Shown here in pieces: positions 1 through 12,489 of a DNA stretch of 64,000 nt. Each line of letters begins with the position of its first letter. Within the stretch, counting starts at the first letter, position 1. The position numbers and the translations under genes were made by a program. The DNA lies in NCBI GenBank assembly GCA_958299035.1, contig CATQJL010000001.1, positions 50,780,461 through 50,844,460 of the forward strand. Direction: 5' to 3'. The notes beneath the pieces were generated by a model. It was not told the origin of the DNA. It made no database searches and was given only the letters and a program-made list of their open reading frames with translations. This stretch comes from Cylicocyclus nassatus (taxonomy: Eukaryota > Nematoda > Chromadorea > Rhabditida > Strongylidae).

Positions 1-2300
1 ATGAAAAAAAACTTAAAAATTTTATGAAAAAGAAGAAAATCGTGGTTTTGTTTTTTCTGAACCAGCTCAGGTGACCTCCGGGTGGGGAAGCCACCTGGGT
101 TAAGAGATGGCGAAGAGCCAGCCTTTGCAGCTAAGCAATAATGCTGCAAAGGACTTCACCTCCGGATTGTGTACGGCAACAATGCGAGGTAAGCACGATT
201 GTTAAAAATTTTGTTAAGATGTACAGTATGTACACGTTCCTACACATCCGCAGTTCCTATATAATGTCCGGGAAGATCAGCACCTTACTCTGGCGAGATA
301 TTCTGTTGAGAGTTCCAAGTAAAATATTTTGGGACTTCTGAGTACAGCAACGTTCGACAAACGGGTCATTTTGGCACAGACGGAAGGATGAAGTTGGAGT
401 CGTCTAAAGGCTTGCGCAGTTCTTCCTAGCGCATTATCAGCCAGTAAAGCATCGTCCATTCCTCAGATGGACTTAAAAAAAGAGATGGGCGACTTTGGTG
501 CATCTCCCCGATGCGCCAGAATGCCTCGCTGTGCTTATGTACTACGTGCCCAATTGATAACATTTGATCTCTCGTTTGGTAAGTAGTATTTTTGGGACCA
601 AAGACTGCCACAGCTCTCCTTGTTCGGGTATTTGCAGATGTACGACGTGATTAGAGTATATTCTACATCAGTAGTGCTTAGAACACTTTTTGAGAACCAA
701 GAAGTGTACAGCACAACACAGTTATGGTCAGGTATACCTCTGATGGTTCTGCTTCATTTTCATAACGGCGGTGTATCCAGCTTTATTTGACTCTCGCATC
801 CCTTAAAGAAAACAATTATCATTCTTTGTTTGAGTTTCGCGAAACAATTGTCGAGGAAACTTTCTGAAACATCTGCCGTCTTTTTGCAAGGCGACCTCGG
901 GTTCAGTGGCCCGCATGGTAGATAAATCTAAAATCTGTCTTTGAGGAAATCATAAGAAGGGAATTTTCTTCTTTATTTGAGGGCTTTGCCGGGATGACTT
1001 GCTGTTCTGATTCATGTAGATTAGCTCAACCATACTAGGTTCTGACAGTTTGCATGTAACCGTCTTTAATTAAGTCGAATGGAGAAGCCGCTCACCTACG
1101 ATCTTGGAGTACATGTTTACGGCGAGCTGGTAAAACTCTTGACGGTCTCATGATGTGGTTGAAAGACATGGACCTTACCATTATACTATAAGCAGAAAAA
1201 TTCATGGACGACATTTTTTACTGGTGCTTTCGCCACTGCTAGGGCTTCTATGTCCCAGAAAGTAATACCCGTATTTCTTTTCCCAGAAAATGGGTGGGTA
1301 CAGGGCAACGGGAATCTGATAGATTTCTAAAACGTGCTGCAACGCTTCCAGCGTTTTTGTGTAATGATGTCACTTCTGTTGGTCTTTGCCAAAACGAGGG
1401 CCATATCTCATAAGGGGTTGACCCGTGTTGATCCCCTGACAGTAGGCAACGAACTGTAGCACTATCGCTTATTAGTCGTCTCGCCCCGGCGATGCAAATG
1501 AGACAGAGGGTAAAACATAATGCCAATTTACAGGTGTATTTTCAAATCTGCGCGTCGGATCATACCAGCTAAGCAAAAAAAAAACTTCGAACGAGGATTT
1601 GCCGAGCCACTGCCTACAAAAATAAGCAAAAAGAAAAACAAATAAATGTGTTCTACACTAGCGCATTTGCAAAGAGCGCAAAAAAAAACTAAAATTTTAC
1701 ACAACACACTTGACTCAGACTTCCACGGAATCCTCGCGGAGCGGGAGAACTCAGTGTAGGGAGTGAAAGCCTAAAAGGCAATGTTTGATGAGTCAATAAC
1801 TAACATGATCAAAGGCAGTGTCCGGGCAAAAACTTGATTTTTTAAAAAATCATTTACTTAGGGTTGCCATCAACGCTAAATCCGAAAACTCACATTAGAA
1901 GGCGCGAAAGCGGCAAGAACATGGTTTACCAAAGCCTTGCCAATTGAAATTTGACGGTCCCCGCAAAGGATGAGACGCAGAGTCGCTGCGGGACCCTATT
2001 TTTGACGATCAGGCCTGAAACTACCGCATTCAAAATTATTTGTGCAGCTCAATATCAAGCCACGACTAGTTTACATAAAAAACCGAAGCTAGTGTAAGTG
2101 ATATTTGCAACCTTTAGCTACTTGCGATTTACAGAGCTTTGCTTCATAGTGGAAAAAACTCATGTAAACCTCAAAAGTCTACTGAAAACTATCGTGATAG
2201 ACTCACCTCTTTATGACCCGAAAACATTACTCGTAACTTAAGAGATAATTGAGATTTAAAACAAAGGATTCAAAGATAAAGAGTCGAATAAATAAAGTGA
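1..2300. other. No recognisable gene (AT-rich, repeat fragments)
   Basis: Short ORFs (up to 92 codons) on both strands show no family resemblance, signal sequence or splice-consistent continuation. Apart from the truncated TTAA-family piece near 1813, I see nothing interpretable. Confidence 0.5.
1813..1990 (+). repeat. Truncated TTAA-family MITE
   Basis: AAAGGCAGTGTCCGGGCAAAAA followed by bases close to AATCCGAAAACTCACATTAGAA corresponds to the left half of the element at 62697-63148. No right end is found. A stray end-like stretch, TTGCCGAGCCACTGCCTA (about 1597-1615), resembles the right end at 42125-42137. Confidence 0.5.
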
Positions 2301-2309
2301 GAGCAAGTA

Positions 2310-2521
2310 TACAGTCTGCCCCAATCGGGATCAGGTCGAACCGTCGGCTGAATTTGCGCGCTCGCAGCGCTAGGGGTTTGCGCTGCATACGCGCGCTGTC
2401 GCAGAGAGCGAAGAGATTGAGGAGAGAGCAGACTAGCTAGACGCAGAAGTGGCGCGAAACCCTCGCGACGCGCACTCCCGCCAAGCCAATTTTGGCCTGG
2501 TTAGGTTTGGGGCAGACTGTA
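2310..2521. mobile_element. 212-bp MITE with TA target duplication
   Basis: TACAGTCTGCCCCAA at the left mirrors TTGGGGCAGACTGTA at the right, each flanked by TA (2308-2309, 2522-2523). The interior is GC-rich. Length and TA duplication fit a Tc1/mariner-type MITE. Confidence 0.75.
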
Positions 2522-3254
2522 TACCAAGTTGCGACCATGGGGAAGTGCGTTGGAGCGTGGTCCTACCACGATCGTGAGTGAATGTGTGAATTACGCACTG
2601 ATCGTGGAACACTTCAATCTTTCTTCACATGCCTAGTGGGCGCAGAGCCTACCGACTTCAATGGAGTTTAGATCGCTGACGCAGAGTACGAAATAGTACG
2701 AAATGTGGCTAACGTTTGATCACTGATGACCGTGTCGTATGAAGAGCTTATAGCTATTCATGCACCATGGTGTAGAATTGCTTTTTCTGAAGTTACACTA
2801 AAATGAAGACATATCTCTTTATATTGCCGTAGACCTTCGCAAACGGCTTCCCTGCAAAACAATGCGTTCCAAAAATCTCGAAGTGAACTTGTTGTGTTGG
2901 AGATTTTTTTAGAAATGCTGTTTCCAACAGAAATCTTTGCTTAATTCTTTGAGCGGTCTACATGAATTCTTTGTTACATTATGATCGTATTTTTGATGAT
3001 TATTGCGAATACCGCTTTCACACATCACTTGTTTTATGATCGAGAATTTATGGAAATGCATGATTCTGTTTAGAATAAGTCCAGCAATGTTTCAGACAAT
3101 TTTTGAAGCAGCTTTCGAGATAATTACACAGTAATGAAGAGAAATAGGTAAATTTACACTGTAAACCTCAGTTAGAGCGAGCCCTAAATTCAATGCTCAG
3201 GGATTCGCGAAGTTTACGCAAAAAGGTGTTGTTGAAAGCATCCTGGACGCTTGT

Positions 3255-3320
3255 CTCCACTACCGTATTCGGGGACGACTTGCACCGGCTTGAGTGCCTA
3301 TGCGGTGGGTCCCCACGCGA
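3255..3320 (+). repeat. Fragment repeated inverted at 11385-11450
   Basis: CTACCGTATTCGGGGACGAC followed by TTGCACCGGCTTGAGTGC resembles the complement of 11385-11450 (CTACCGTATCTTTGAAGACG, then ACTTGCATCGACTTGCATGC). Both can be read as a peptide with F-x-DDLHRL, so this may be a remnant of a mobile-element protein. The match is short. Confidence 0.35.
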
Positions 3321-4220
3321 TAGCATGCAACGCTATGCAAGTTATCCACCAACGGTAGCCGGGTCTGGTTTGTTAAACGTGTTATCTCAGAAGCGAGTGG
3401 ACATATGCGTTGCCGCATGGGCAATGTCTTAGGGGCCCAAAAATGCCCGGACGCTGCCTTCACTGACACGTTCGGCGTTTTCTAAACCTGTACACGACTG
3501 CGGAATATGGCCAAGGTCGACTGCCTGAGAGTCATAAATGGTACTGACGTGTACAGAAAAAAAGCTACATTGACTGTCAAGTATCACTGTTGTGTACTGT
3601 ACACGAAGTGATATTGACACTTAGAGTAGCTTAAGAGCAATATTTGCTGTTTTTAAAACTCTGAGTCGCGAAACCGTGTCAAGACATTGCAAAGTGCGTA
3701 CAAAAACTATGGAGGTAGCAGTAGTTGCGAAGAAGACAAGTTCTTGGCTGAGCTAATGTTATATCCAGTGGCTACACGACAAACTCCCAGACTTCTCCAA
3801 TTAAATTGTTACCGGACGATCCCCACCCCTGTAAAGTTAGCTTCTGTCGTTTATCATTGCGGGCTCAAATCTTAGTCTTTTCACTTCATTTATGGGAAAA
3901 TCCTTCTCCACGCGGTCGACGCGTCTGGCTCTCCCGACTATGTTGTGGAGCGCGGAATGCCATGAGCATTGAAATAGACAACAAGCAAGAGCCGCGTACC
4001 TCATATAACGAAATGGCGCTCGTGATCCCCTCACGATGCTAAATGCGCATAAAATACAAAAATGCAGATGGTAGAACTATTGAAATGAAAATGAGATACA
4101 ACATGAAAGCTCAGGACAAAATAGCAGTAGTGAATAGGAGTACAAATAAGCACAATAGTCTATCATTCCTTCAAACTCATTCATCAGCAAAAGTCCGATG
4201 CTAGACGACCGTAATACTTA

Positions 4221-5627
4221 AAGTGCGGTTCATAATTATACGAACACCCAAAATTTTGTGAGTTTTCGGACTTTTTGGGACGTTGGTACCACGTGATAGA
4301 ACACAGCCGAAAACGGTATATGATCCACAGGAATGGAAATTGATGTCAATCTTAGGAGTGTTTTTGCGCCTAATGCAAATTTTTAGCAGTTCATAATTAT
4401 ACGAACACCTCAAACAAAGGTCCATTTTTCGTTCAAGATTGCAACCATTTGAGTCCAATTTTTTTGTAGAGTTACAGTAACAAAGTCTGACATATCTGCT
4501 ATACAATGAACCCAGTGCAGTTTAAAAAAAGGACCGTTACTTTTTTCAGATGGCTCTAAATGCTTTTTGAGTGATTGCGCTCCAAAAACATCCGTTCTTC
4601 TGTGGTTTATGCGCTCTAATTAGCTTCTACCAAAGCTATGAGATAAAATAAACTCTTTCGATAGGTATTTTGTTTGACGCTTGGAAAATCTTTGCGTTTT
4701 CGTGCTGTTTTTCAACCAAGTTCCAACCTTACCTTAGAGTTAGCACAATTTCGAGCCTCAAAACTCAGCTTCTGAAGCCGTATAATGAAATAAGCATTTA
4801 TTATGTAGAAGTTCACAAGACTGTATATTTGGCTAGAAAAAAATCAGCAGCGTTTGTTTTGGCCACGCAATAAATCTGACGAGTTTTTAATGAGTTATTT
4901 TGCAAAAACGTCATTTACGTCATTTCACCAAAAGCACTGTTTATTTGATTTGTAGCTCCACAGCCTCGAGATTAGTTCTACAAACAAACCAAAACTTTGG
5001 CACAGAAACATCATCATGCAAACAATGCAGCTGCTTCATATCGAATGTTTGCGCAAGAGAGAAGCTGAGTTTTGAGGCTCGAAATCGTGCTAATCCTAAG
5101 GTAAGGTTGGAACTTGATTGAAAAACGGCACGAAAACGCAAAGATTTTCCAAGCGTCAAACAAAATACCTATCGAAAGAGCTTATTTTATCTCATTAGCT
5201 TTGATAGAAGCTAATTAGAGCGCGTAAACCACGAAGAACGGAGGTTTTTGGAGCGCAATCACTCAAAAAGCATTTAGAGCCTTCTGAAAAAAGTAACGGT
5301 CCTCTTTTTAAACTGCACTGTGTTCAGTGTGTAGCAGATATGTCAGACTTTGTTACTGTAACTTTACAAAAAAAATTGGACTTAAATGATTGCAATCTTG
5401 AACGAAAAATGGACCTTTGTTTGAGGTGTTCTTATAATTATGAACCGCTAAAAATTTGCATTAGGCGCAAAAACACTCCTAAGATTGACATCAATTTCCA
5501 TTCTTATGGATCATATACCGTTTTCGGCTGTGTTCTATCGCGTGGTACCAACGGCTTTTTGAGTTTCTCCCAAAAAGTCCGAAAACTTTCAAAATCTTGG
5601 GTGTTCGTATAATTATGAACCGCACTT
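4221..5627. mobile_element. 1.4-kb palindromic element with TA target duplication
   Basis: The terminus AAGTGCGGTTCATAATTATA recurs inverted at 5608-5627, and both sides are flanked by TA (4219-4220, 5628-5629). The arms pair for about 550 bp; the loop is roughly 4770-5060. A second, subterminal copy of GTTCATAATTATACGAACACC occurs in each arm (near 4387 and 5440). ORFs at 4201-4506 (minus) and 5340-5612 (plus) are the same arm read twice. Confidence 0.85.
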
Positions 5628-5701
5628 TAGATCTAACAATAAGTCCTAATTGTAAGTTGGCACGCGTCCTGCTTGCATCTGGCGGGACTTGATGAGCTTC
5701 T

Positions 5702-5751
5702 AAAGAGGAGCGGAGAGGTGGGGGGAGAGAGGAGGAGGGGAGGGGGGGGGG
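5702..5751. repeat. Purine-rich GGA/G tract
   Basis: A run of GAGGAGCGGAGAGG-type sequence ends in ten consecutive G. It is low complexity with G-quadruplex potential. The remainder of 5630-6000 shows no gene. Confidence 0.6.
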
Positions 5752-5999
5752 TACAGGACTCTCGTAGCTCAATCTAATCAGGACCATAAAAAGGAGTAGG
5801 AGGCGCAAAATCTGAGAGTTGGATTTGGCGAGTACCTTCAAGTGCAGGTCAAGATCGAACTTTCGCAGGAATTATGCAACGACATGTACATACCGGGTAG
5901 ACTCAAGTGTAAGGCGTCTTGCAAAACTTTGTCGCAATGCTTCCGGGTAGTTTACTGTTTTTAGTATGGCGTCTTGCATATCCGCATGCGACTTTTACC

Positions 6000-8340
6000 A
6001 AACGCTTTCTTCAATATAGGTCGTTGCTAAAGTTCTTTCCGTTTCTTTAAACTGGGATACTTAAGCACTGCCCGACGCAGCTTTTCTTCCTCTTTTCAGC
6101 TGTCATGCTGTTATGCCGCTTGCTCTTGCGGTCACTGAGGTAATCACCGAAATTGGGAACCCATGGTTTTTACCATGTGTAACTCTGGCAATTTTTCAGT
6201 CTTCATTTTTGACTTTTGGAAAAGCTTTGATGGCAGTCAGATAGAGTAAACAAAGTGCAATGCAATGTAATTTTTCGGCATCTATAGGTAGCTTTAAAAC
6301 ATTTTTTAGAATTATTTTTCTGATGCTATCAAATTTACCTTTGGTGATGTCAAGAATCATAAAACAGAGAACGGCGCACAGCTAAGGTGTCATTCGATGC
6401 AGCTTTTTCCTCCTTTTTTTAAAGAGTACTTTTCTAGTTTTTGGAGTCTTTAGCGATACAATTTCCACAATTCTTGACTTTGAACCAGAGTTGCGGTAGG
6501 GGGAGCAATGAATCTTACCCCCCTCTCGTTTGAGCCAGAACCCGAATGACCTCTTCACCTGAGGGTGATTTGGGAAGGTAATCTGAGAGTGAATCATGTT
6601 CAAAAAGCTATTGGAGATTCACCTCAGTCGTGAAACACAACAACCACATATTCCATGAAAAGAAGAATTTCTATCAGTTACAATGAGACCTGGCGTATAC
6701 AATAGATACTGTAGCATAAAAAATTAACTAAATTCAAGAAAAAATAACTTGGAAATATAAACACCCCAAAAAACGCATATACAAATCAAAAAACATTTGA
6801 ATTTTTTTCAAGAACCTAAATGTTTGATATTGGCTCGCTGCCTCTTTCTTCCATGTTTTTTAGAAAAAATTTTTGAGCATATTTATTTTCAAGCCTTAAG
6901 GTTTCCTAAGGCTTGTCACAGTTTTAAGATAGCTAAAAAATAGACGCCTTTGCTTGTAAGAGAAGCAAGAAAAACCAACTAATAAGTAAGTCTATATCTA
7001 TGGTAAGTCTACCAAGTTGTCGATGCTCGTAAAAACCAAAAAGGTCTTGAAAGACTGCAAAAACAGCTCAGTGTGATATGCAGTGATTACCGTGAATAAT
7101 AAATGACTACGATAGTAAGATTACTTTTTTATGAAATGGGAGGGATTCAAATGCATTTTTTGTCAGCAAAAGCGAATCAGTAGATATATCAGTTAGATAA
7201 ATCCCTCATATCTTACTGCTAAGAAGAGTTAGAAAAAAAGCCGACGGCCTTGGTCGATTCTCCATAATCTCAGCTTTCGAATGATATATAGCTTGTTGAC
7301 GCATCGAGCTTCCCGGCTTCAAAAAAATGCTTGCTCCAGTTACCCATAAAAGCCAATACATTAAAGGAGCTGGGTGGAGCAAGCTAATAGTAAATATCTC
7401 CACCCCATTCTAAAAACTGGCAAAATTCTTCGCAGAGCAGTCTATATACCATTCGAAAGATCAGGCTTCTTTCTAGCCCCCCCCCCCCTCCTCTACCGAG
7501 AGACACACTGCATTTTATCTGAAATCATGTCCATTTTCCACAGCAGATTTCTTCCAACCAAAGACCCAATCACTGCTGTTTATCTATCTATGTTACAGAA
7601 CAAGTCTTCGTTAACAAACGTAGACCGTCGACTTTCTCGTAGCATTCATTTGGAAAGCAGAAAATGAGGACAAAAAATCAGTTGATTTTTGAAGTACATA
7701 AAATCCCTCATATGTCGCGGCACAGAAGACCTAGAAAAAAGCGACGGTCTATATCGATCTTACATGGCCTCAGCTTTCAAATGGTATGTAACTTGCTGGG
7801 GCATTTTGCTTTCAGGGCTCACTTACCCCCTTCACCTTACAAGGATGGGAGTAGCAGAGATCCCCTTCACTTGGAGAGGGCCCGGCTCCTCCTATGGCAC
7901 CTATGCTTTGAACCCTCCCCAGCCTGTACTCATAAAATGCGAAGCGAAATCTTCTATTTCGAAGCGGTAAACACTCACTTGCTTTGTAAAAATTGTGGAT
8001 AATCGTAATCGACTTTTGAAAGTTTCAAAACTTTCAAAATCCGATGATTTGTTAGTGTTCGGTGCGTTTGTGTATTTTGTGACTTCGCAAAAGTGAAAAC
8101 TTCTGAAAAAGCTGTTTTAAAAAATACTGAGAAGCTAGTTCGAATTGCCAAAATAATTGTATCGCATTGCACTTTGTTAACTCTATCTGATTGCTATCAA
8201 AGCTTTTCCAAAAGTCAAAAATGAAGACTACGAAACAGTAGGCATATAGATATGACAGTTGACAAGAGGAAGAAAAAGTGCGTTGGAAAGTGTCCAATGC
8301 GTTTCCCTGTCTTCGTTCCACGTGTTTTTATGATAGGTTG
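6000..8340. repeat. Inverted repeat with ~300-bp arms and a long spacer
   Basis: The left arm (about 6060-6330) contains CATTTTTGACTTTTGGAAAA and AAAGTGCAATGCAATG. The right arm (about 8080-8335) contains the complements TTTTCCAAAAGTCAAAAATG and CATTGCACTTTGTT in mirrored order, and both have a CTTCCTC/GAGGAAG tip region. The spacer holds the direct repeats at 7195-7310 and 7698-7805 but no recognisable gene. Confidence 0.6.
7195..7805 (+). repeat. Direct repeat pair (~110 bp units)
   Basis: AAATCCCTCATAT, then TAGAAAAAA, GCGACGG-like bases, CTCAGCTTTC, AATG and a GCAT end occur in the same order at 7199-7305 and 7699-7805. ORFs over them do not correspond between units. A poly-C run lies at about 7477-7489. 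Confidence 0.55.
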
Positions 8341-8394
8341 AAAAAACGGAAAGAACTTTCGAAACCTAATATTATTTGTAACCTTACTTACGAC

Positions 8395-10111
8395 CAGAGG
8401 TGCGATAGGTGGAGCCGGGCCCCCCAAAAGTGAAGGTGGTTCCAGCTACCACTGACCGGCCAAAAGTGAAGGTGGTAGTGCCGGACACTCACCTCCCAAA
8501 AACGTCGACGGGGGGGGGGGGTAACGTCGACTGAGCCTATCCTTCCAGGTCGTTGCCGCCAATGCGCGGAATATAAGCAAAACAAACGCAAAAAAGATCA
8601 TTGAAGGCATATTTTTAGGTACACGGCGGCATATTTATTTAAAATAAACGTGTTTAGTAAATGGTGTATTTGGAAGTAAAAGATAGCGGGACTGTACGGA
8701 TTTTATTAAGTAAATTTTGTCATAACGTACTACAAACAAAGTAGGTCGATCCAGGGAATAACCGCCGAGAACCAGAATTTTGAATAATAAAATAACGATA
8801 AATTATGCGAAATTTCCATTTTCATAAATCTTGCGGTTGAAGATGTCAGCAATTGCGACTTCATAGGTTTTGAAGGGCAAATGTTGTTCTACCAGACAGT
8901 GAAAGAATTAGGTCGATCTGAGCAGTGGCCGCCGAGGACGAGAATTTTGAAAAATTAAGCGATTTTAGGTTACTTAGTGACAGCTGACGTTTAGACTCCT
9001 ATAAATCTGGAATGTGAAGGAGTGCAATGTTGCGACTTCATAGGTTTTGTAGAGTAAGGATTGCTGTATCGGACTTTGCCTTAGCCGTACCGATCCATCA
9101 AGATACCGCCGAGATTCAGGCTTTCAAATAAAAAACAGGTGAAAAACCGCTTTTTGAACTTCAACAGCTCATAACTTCTCCAGAATTGCATGAATCATGT
9201 TGCGACTTCATAGATTGGATTCTCCTCATCAAGAGCTTTCAGATGATATATAATATGTGGGGGTTTTGCGCCTCTCACAACATATGCCCGGGGGTGGAGA
9301 TTTTTCACCACAAAGTCTCCACTGGCGGTCTCCGGCCAGTACATTAAATGGGCGAGGTGGAGACTTTGGGGTGAAAAGTCTCCACCCTGGGTTAGAGCCG
9401 CAAAAATCTTTGAACCCCCCACATATTATATACCATCTGAAAGCTCTTGATGAGAAGAATCTAACCTATGAAGTCTCAACATGATTTGTGCAATTCTGAA
9501 GAAGTTATGAGCTGTTGAATTTCAAAAATTCAAAAAGCGGATTTTTACCTGCTTTTTCAAGACCCTGGATCTCGGCGGTATCTCAGTGGATCGGTACGGC
9601 TAGGATATACTCCGATAGAGAAATTCTTGCTCTACAAAACCTATGAAGTCGCAACATTGCAAACCTTTACATTCCAGATTTGTAGGAGTTTAAACGTCAG
9701 CTGTCACTAAGCAACCTAAAATCGCTTAATTTTTCAAAATTCTCGTTCTCGGCGGCCACTGCTCAAATCGACTCGATTCTTTCACTATCTGGTAGAACAA
9801 CACTTGGTCTTCAAAATCTATGAAGTCGCAATTGCTGACATCTTCAACTACCAGATATATGACAGTGGAAATTTCGCATGATTTTTCGCTACTTTGTCAT
9901 TCGAAATACTGGTTCTCTGCGGTTACTGCCTAGATTGACCTACTACATGGGAATATGCTCTCAATACTTTCTTTTACTTTCCTTTTGCTTATTTTCCTTC
10001 TTTTAAGCTTCAGCAAAAAAAATTTTTCAAACCCAAAAGTGAAGGTGGTCACCCGGTATCAGCTCAAAAGTGAAGGTAGGCGGAGACTCGGCTCCGACTA
10101 TCGCACCTCTG
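8395..10111. mobile_element. hAT-like foldback element, copy A (1717 bp)
   Basis: The terminus CAGAGGTGCGATAG fits the hAT TIR pattern and is mirrored by CTATCGCACCTCTG at the right end. Both sides carry the 8-bp duplication CTTACGAC (8387-8394, 10112-10119), the size made by hAT transposases. The whole element is a palindrome centred near 9360, with repeated internal blocks such as CCAAAAGTGAAGGTGG and TTGCGACTTCATAGGTT. There is no transposase, so it is non-autonomous. Confidence 0.88.
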
Positions 10112-10138
10112 CTTACGACACCTAGCAAATAAAGTAAA

Positions 10139-10291
10139 GGCTACTGCATGACGAAGGCGCAGAAGCAGCATTGGTTGAGCGGGCGCCGCGACGCGCTCGT
10201 ACTTCAACGTTGTAAATCCTGCGCTTCATGCGCTCTGCGGCTAATAAAGCCGCTTCGCGCCCAAAGATATTGCGCCTTCGTCATGCAGCAG
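10139..10291. repeat. 153-bp GC-rich hairpin MITE
   Basis: CTGCATGACGAAGGCGCA (left) mirrors TGCGCCTTCGTCATGCAG (right), extended by GGCTA/CAGCC. The interior is GC-rich (GCGGGCGCCGCGACGCGC). No target duplication is obvious. Confidence 0.65.
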
Positions 10292-10945
10292 CCTGTACAC
10301 CTTGTGGGTAAACATTAAGCACTAATCGTGACGAATACACTTTTATTATGTAGGACCCGATACAGTCTCACTCTTATTTTTTTTTCATGTCTAGAAATCT
10401 CCTTATAGCTACCTGTGTCAAACGTCAGAGCTCAGTTCTTAAGAGCAAACACTTTGAATTCACATCTTAATGATAGGGGTCGGATTCTACAAATGCTTGA
10501 AATAGTGAAATATCAATTCAGCAGTCGTTTTGTTTTTATGTACCGGTCGTGCTTTGATGCAAAAATGCTGTTCCAGAATTAGCACCCTGACCAAGAAACG
10601 ACAGTTGACAACGTTAGAACGAGGCAAAAGGGTTTTATCTATTAGCACAATGTTGCCGGTGCAGACTATAGTATATACTGTAGTGCTATGAGTTACTACT
10701 ACTTTTTGAGGCTACTGCTCACTCATCTCTTCAATGTAAGCGGTTTATGATTTCCTTTATGCCGATTTCTATCGCCCAAAGTGAGTACAGCCTGAGACAC
10801 CGTCCACTCTCTGAGGTTTATTAGATTTTAACGAGCTAAGATGCGGGCCCGCTAGCTAAGTCTAAGTGCTGCTGTAAAAGATGAGTCTTATGGAGAGAAA
10901 ATCCCTCTTGGTTGGAGCAGCACGCCAAAAACGTGAATGCTCTAA

Positions 10946-11085
10946 GGCCCGTATGCACTAACATCTTTGCGGCGAGGGGAGCGGCGTCCCCCGTTATGAA
11001 GGGACCGCGTGCGGACGCCGCTGCGGCTTTTTCATCATTAGGGACGCCGCTCCCCTCGCCGCAGGGATGTTAGTGCATGCGGCCC
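10946..11085. mobile_element. 140-bp PIF/Harbinger-like hairpin MITE
   Basis: GGCCCGTATGCACTAACATC at the left mirrors GATGTTAGTGCATGCGGCCC at the right; the next 25 bases (GGCGAGGGGAGCGGCGTCCC) are mirrored too. It is flanked by TAA on both sides (10943-10945, 11086-11088). It is the smallest, most compact member of the family also seen at 21644, 31369, 52900 and 57066. Confidence 0.75.
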
Positions 11086-12171
11086 TAAGAGTACTGAGCG
11101 CAAAACTGAGCCCCATATGCCGAGAGATACTGAAAACCTTCATTCGATTAAGATATTCAGTTACCTATAGTTACCCTTTAGATAGTTCTTCAAACCACCC
11201 ACCGACCACCGTGTCAAGCTCTGCTGCATTTACCTTCAAGCGCAACATTCTCCCTTCGGAACCTACTTTACAACGAGACATGTGCAATCAGTTAATGAGT
11301 AGCCCAGCTATCGTGCAGCATCAAAAGCAGTCCAGGAACCTCTTCCCAGTATCTAATCCAACGAACGACTTGCATCGCACGAGTAAAGAGAAATACGCAA
11401 TCGCATGCAAGTCGATGCAAGTCGTCTTCAAAGATACGGTAGCGAGTCTGGCTTGAAAACGAATTTCTTAGGCCCGAGCGCATTCTGCGCTGCTAACTTG
11501 AGCCCATGGCAAAAGCTACAAATACGATGATCCGTTGACCGGTAATTCTGACTCCATCTCTCTTCTACTTCATACTGACTGTGTGTGTAGAAAGACGCAG
11601 TTGTCGTTGGTTTGTCCAGATTGACATCTAGCACTATATACGTCAAGCGTTTTATAAATCCTAACCTGACATTTTCCAAAGATACATCGGATAAGTTGTT
11701 CATTTTTGTCATCGTAGAGGAATTTGAAACATCCACGTCAAAGTTGAAGCCATAGGAATGCAACTACCAACAAGTTCGTTATATTTTAATCAACATTCTG
11801 GCAAGGAGAGGTAGGCACATTTTTGGGGATACCCTTATATAATTACACATAGTTCATTTCAGTTCCCGCAGCCGACTAGATCAATAGTGGAGAAACTCCG
11901 GCTCTTGTACTTAATTTTGCTTCAGTTGATATGACTGAATTCGGTGAAGTTGGACAAGGATACGGAGTTCAGGGGAAAGATGAATCATGATTGGATTCAA
12001 AATGTAAGGGTTTGAGTCATGATCCTAATTATATGGCTCTTGCAATAAATTTCGGTATTCAGAGCTATCTCAACATCTTGGAGTCTAGTCGCCGTATATA
12101 TGTAGTCCATACATTTCAAAGGAAAAAAATGTTAACGACTACTTAAACTTAGGAAAGATTAATGCACTTAA

Positions 12172-12482
12172 AGGCACCGTCCACCCTAAGTTGAAGGTCT
12201 TGAGCTATTGGCAGCATATGATAGTAGGGCCTCCTATCAAAGTCGCTTCGGAAGCGAGAAAATCGCTCCGGAATAACGAAGATGCACGAGGACCCCCATT
12301 CATGCCCGCCCATTTGTGCGCGCCCATCCAATCACAGTTCCGGAAAGCTGACCTGTGGGTTCTCTGGAACGGGGATTGTCGGCGTCTTCGCAGATTTTCG
12401 ACTTTATATTCGAAATCAGGGACATGAGAAGGTCCTGAAACGACAAAAACCTGGAAGACGAAAATCTGGGTGGACGGTGCCC
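12172..12482. mobile_element. TTAA-flanked MITE (311 bp)
   Basis: AGGCACCGTCCACCC at the left mirrors GGGTGGACGGTGCC at the right, with TTAA on each side (12168-12171, 12483-12486). GCGAGAAAATCGCTCCGGAA-type bases are shared with the member at 62697. A TTAA duplication is typical of piggyBac-type insertion. Confidence 0.7.
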
Positions 12483-12489
12483 TTAAGGG

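Noticed and set aside
4201..5841. ORFs of 90-116 codons at 4201-4506, 5340-5612 and 5491-5841
   Set aside because: Arms of the 1.4-kb palindrome read in opposite directions, and its flank.
11428..11763. 111-codon minus-strand ORF
   Set aside because: No recognisable family, splice context or poly(A) signal; part of it overlaps a diverged repeat.
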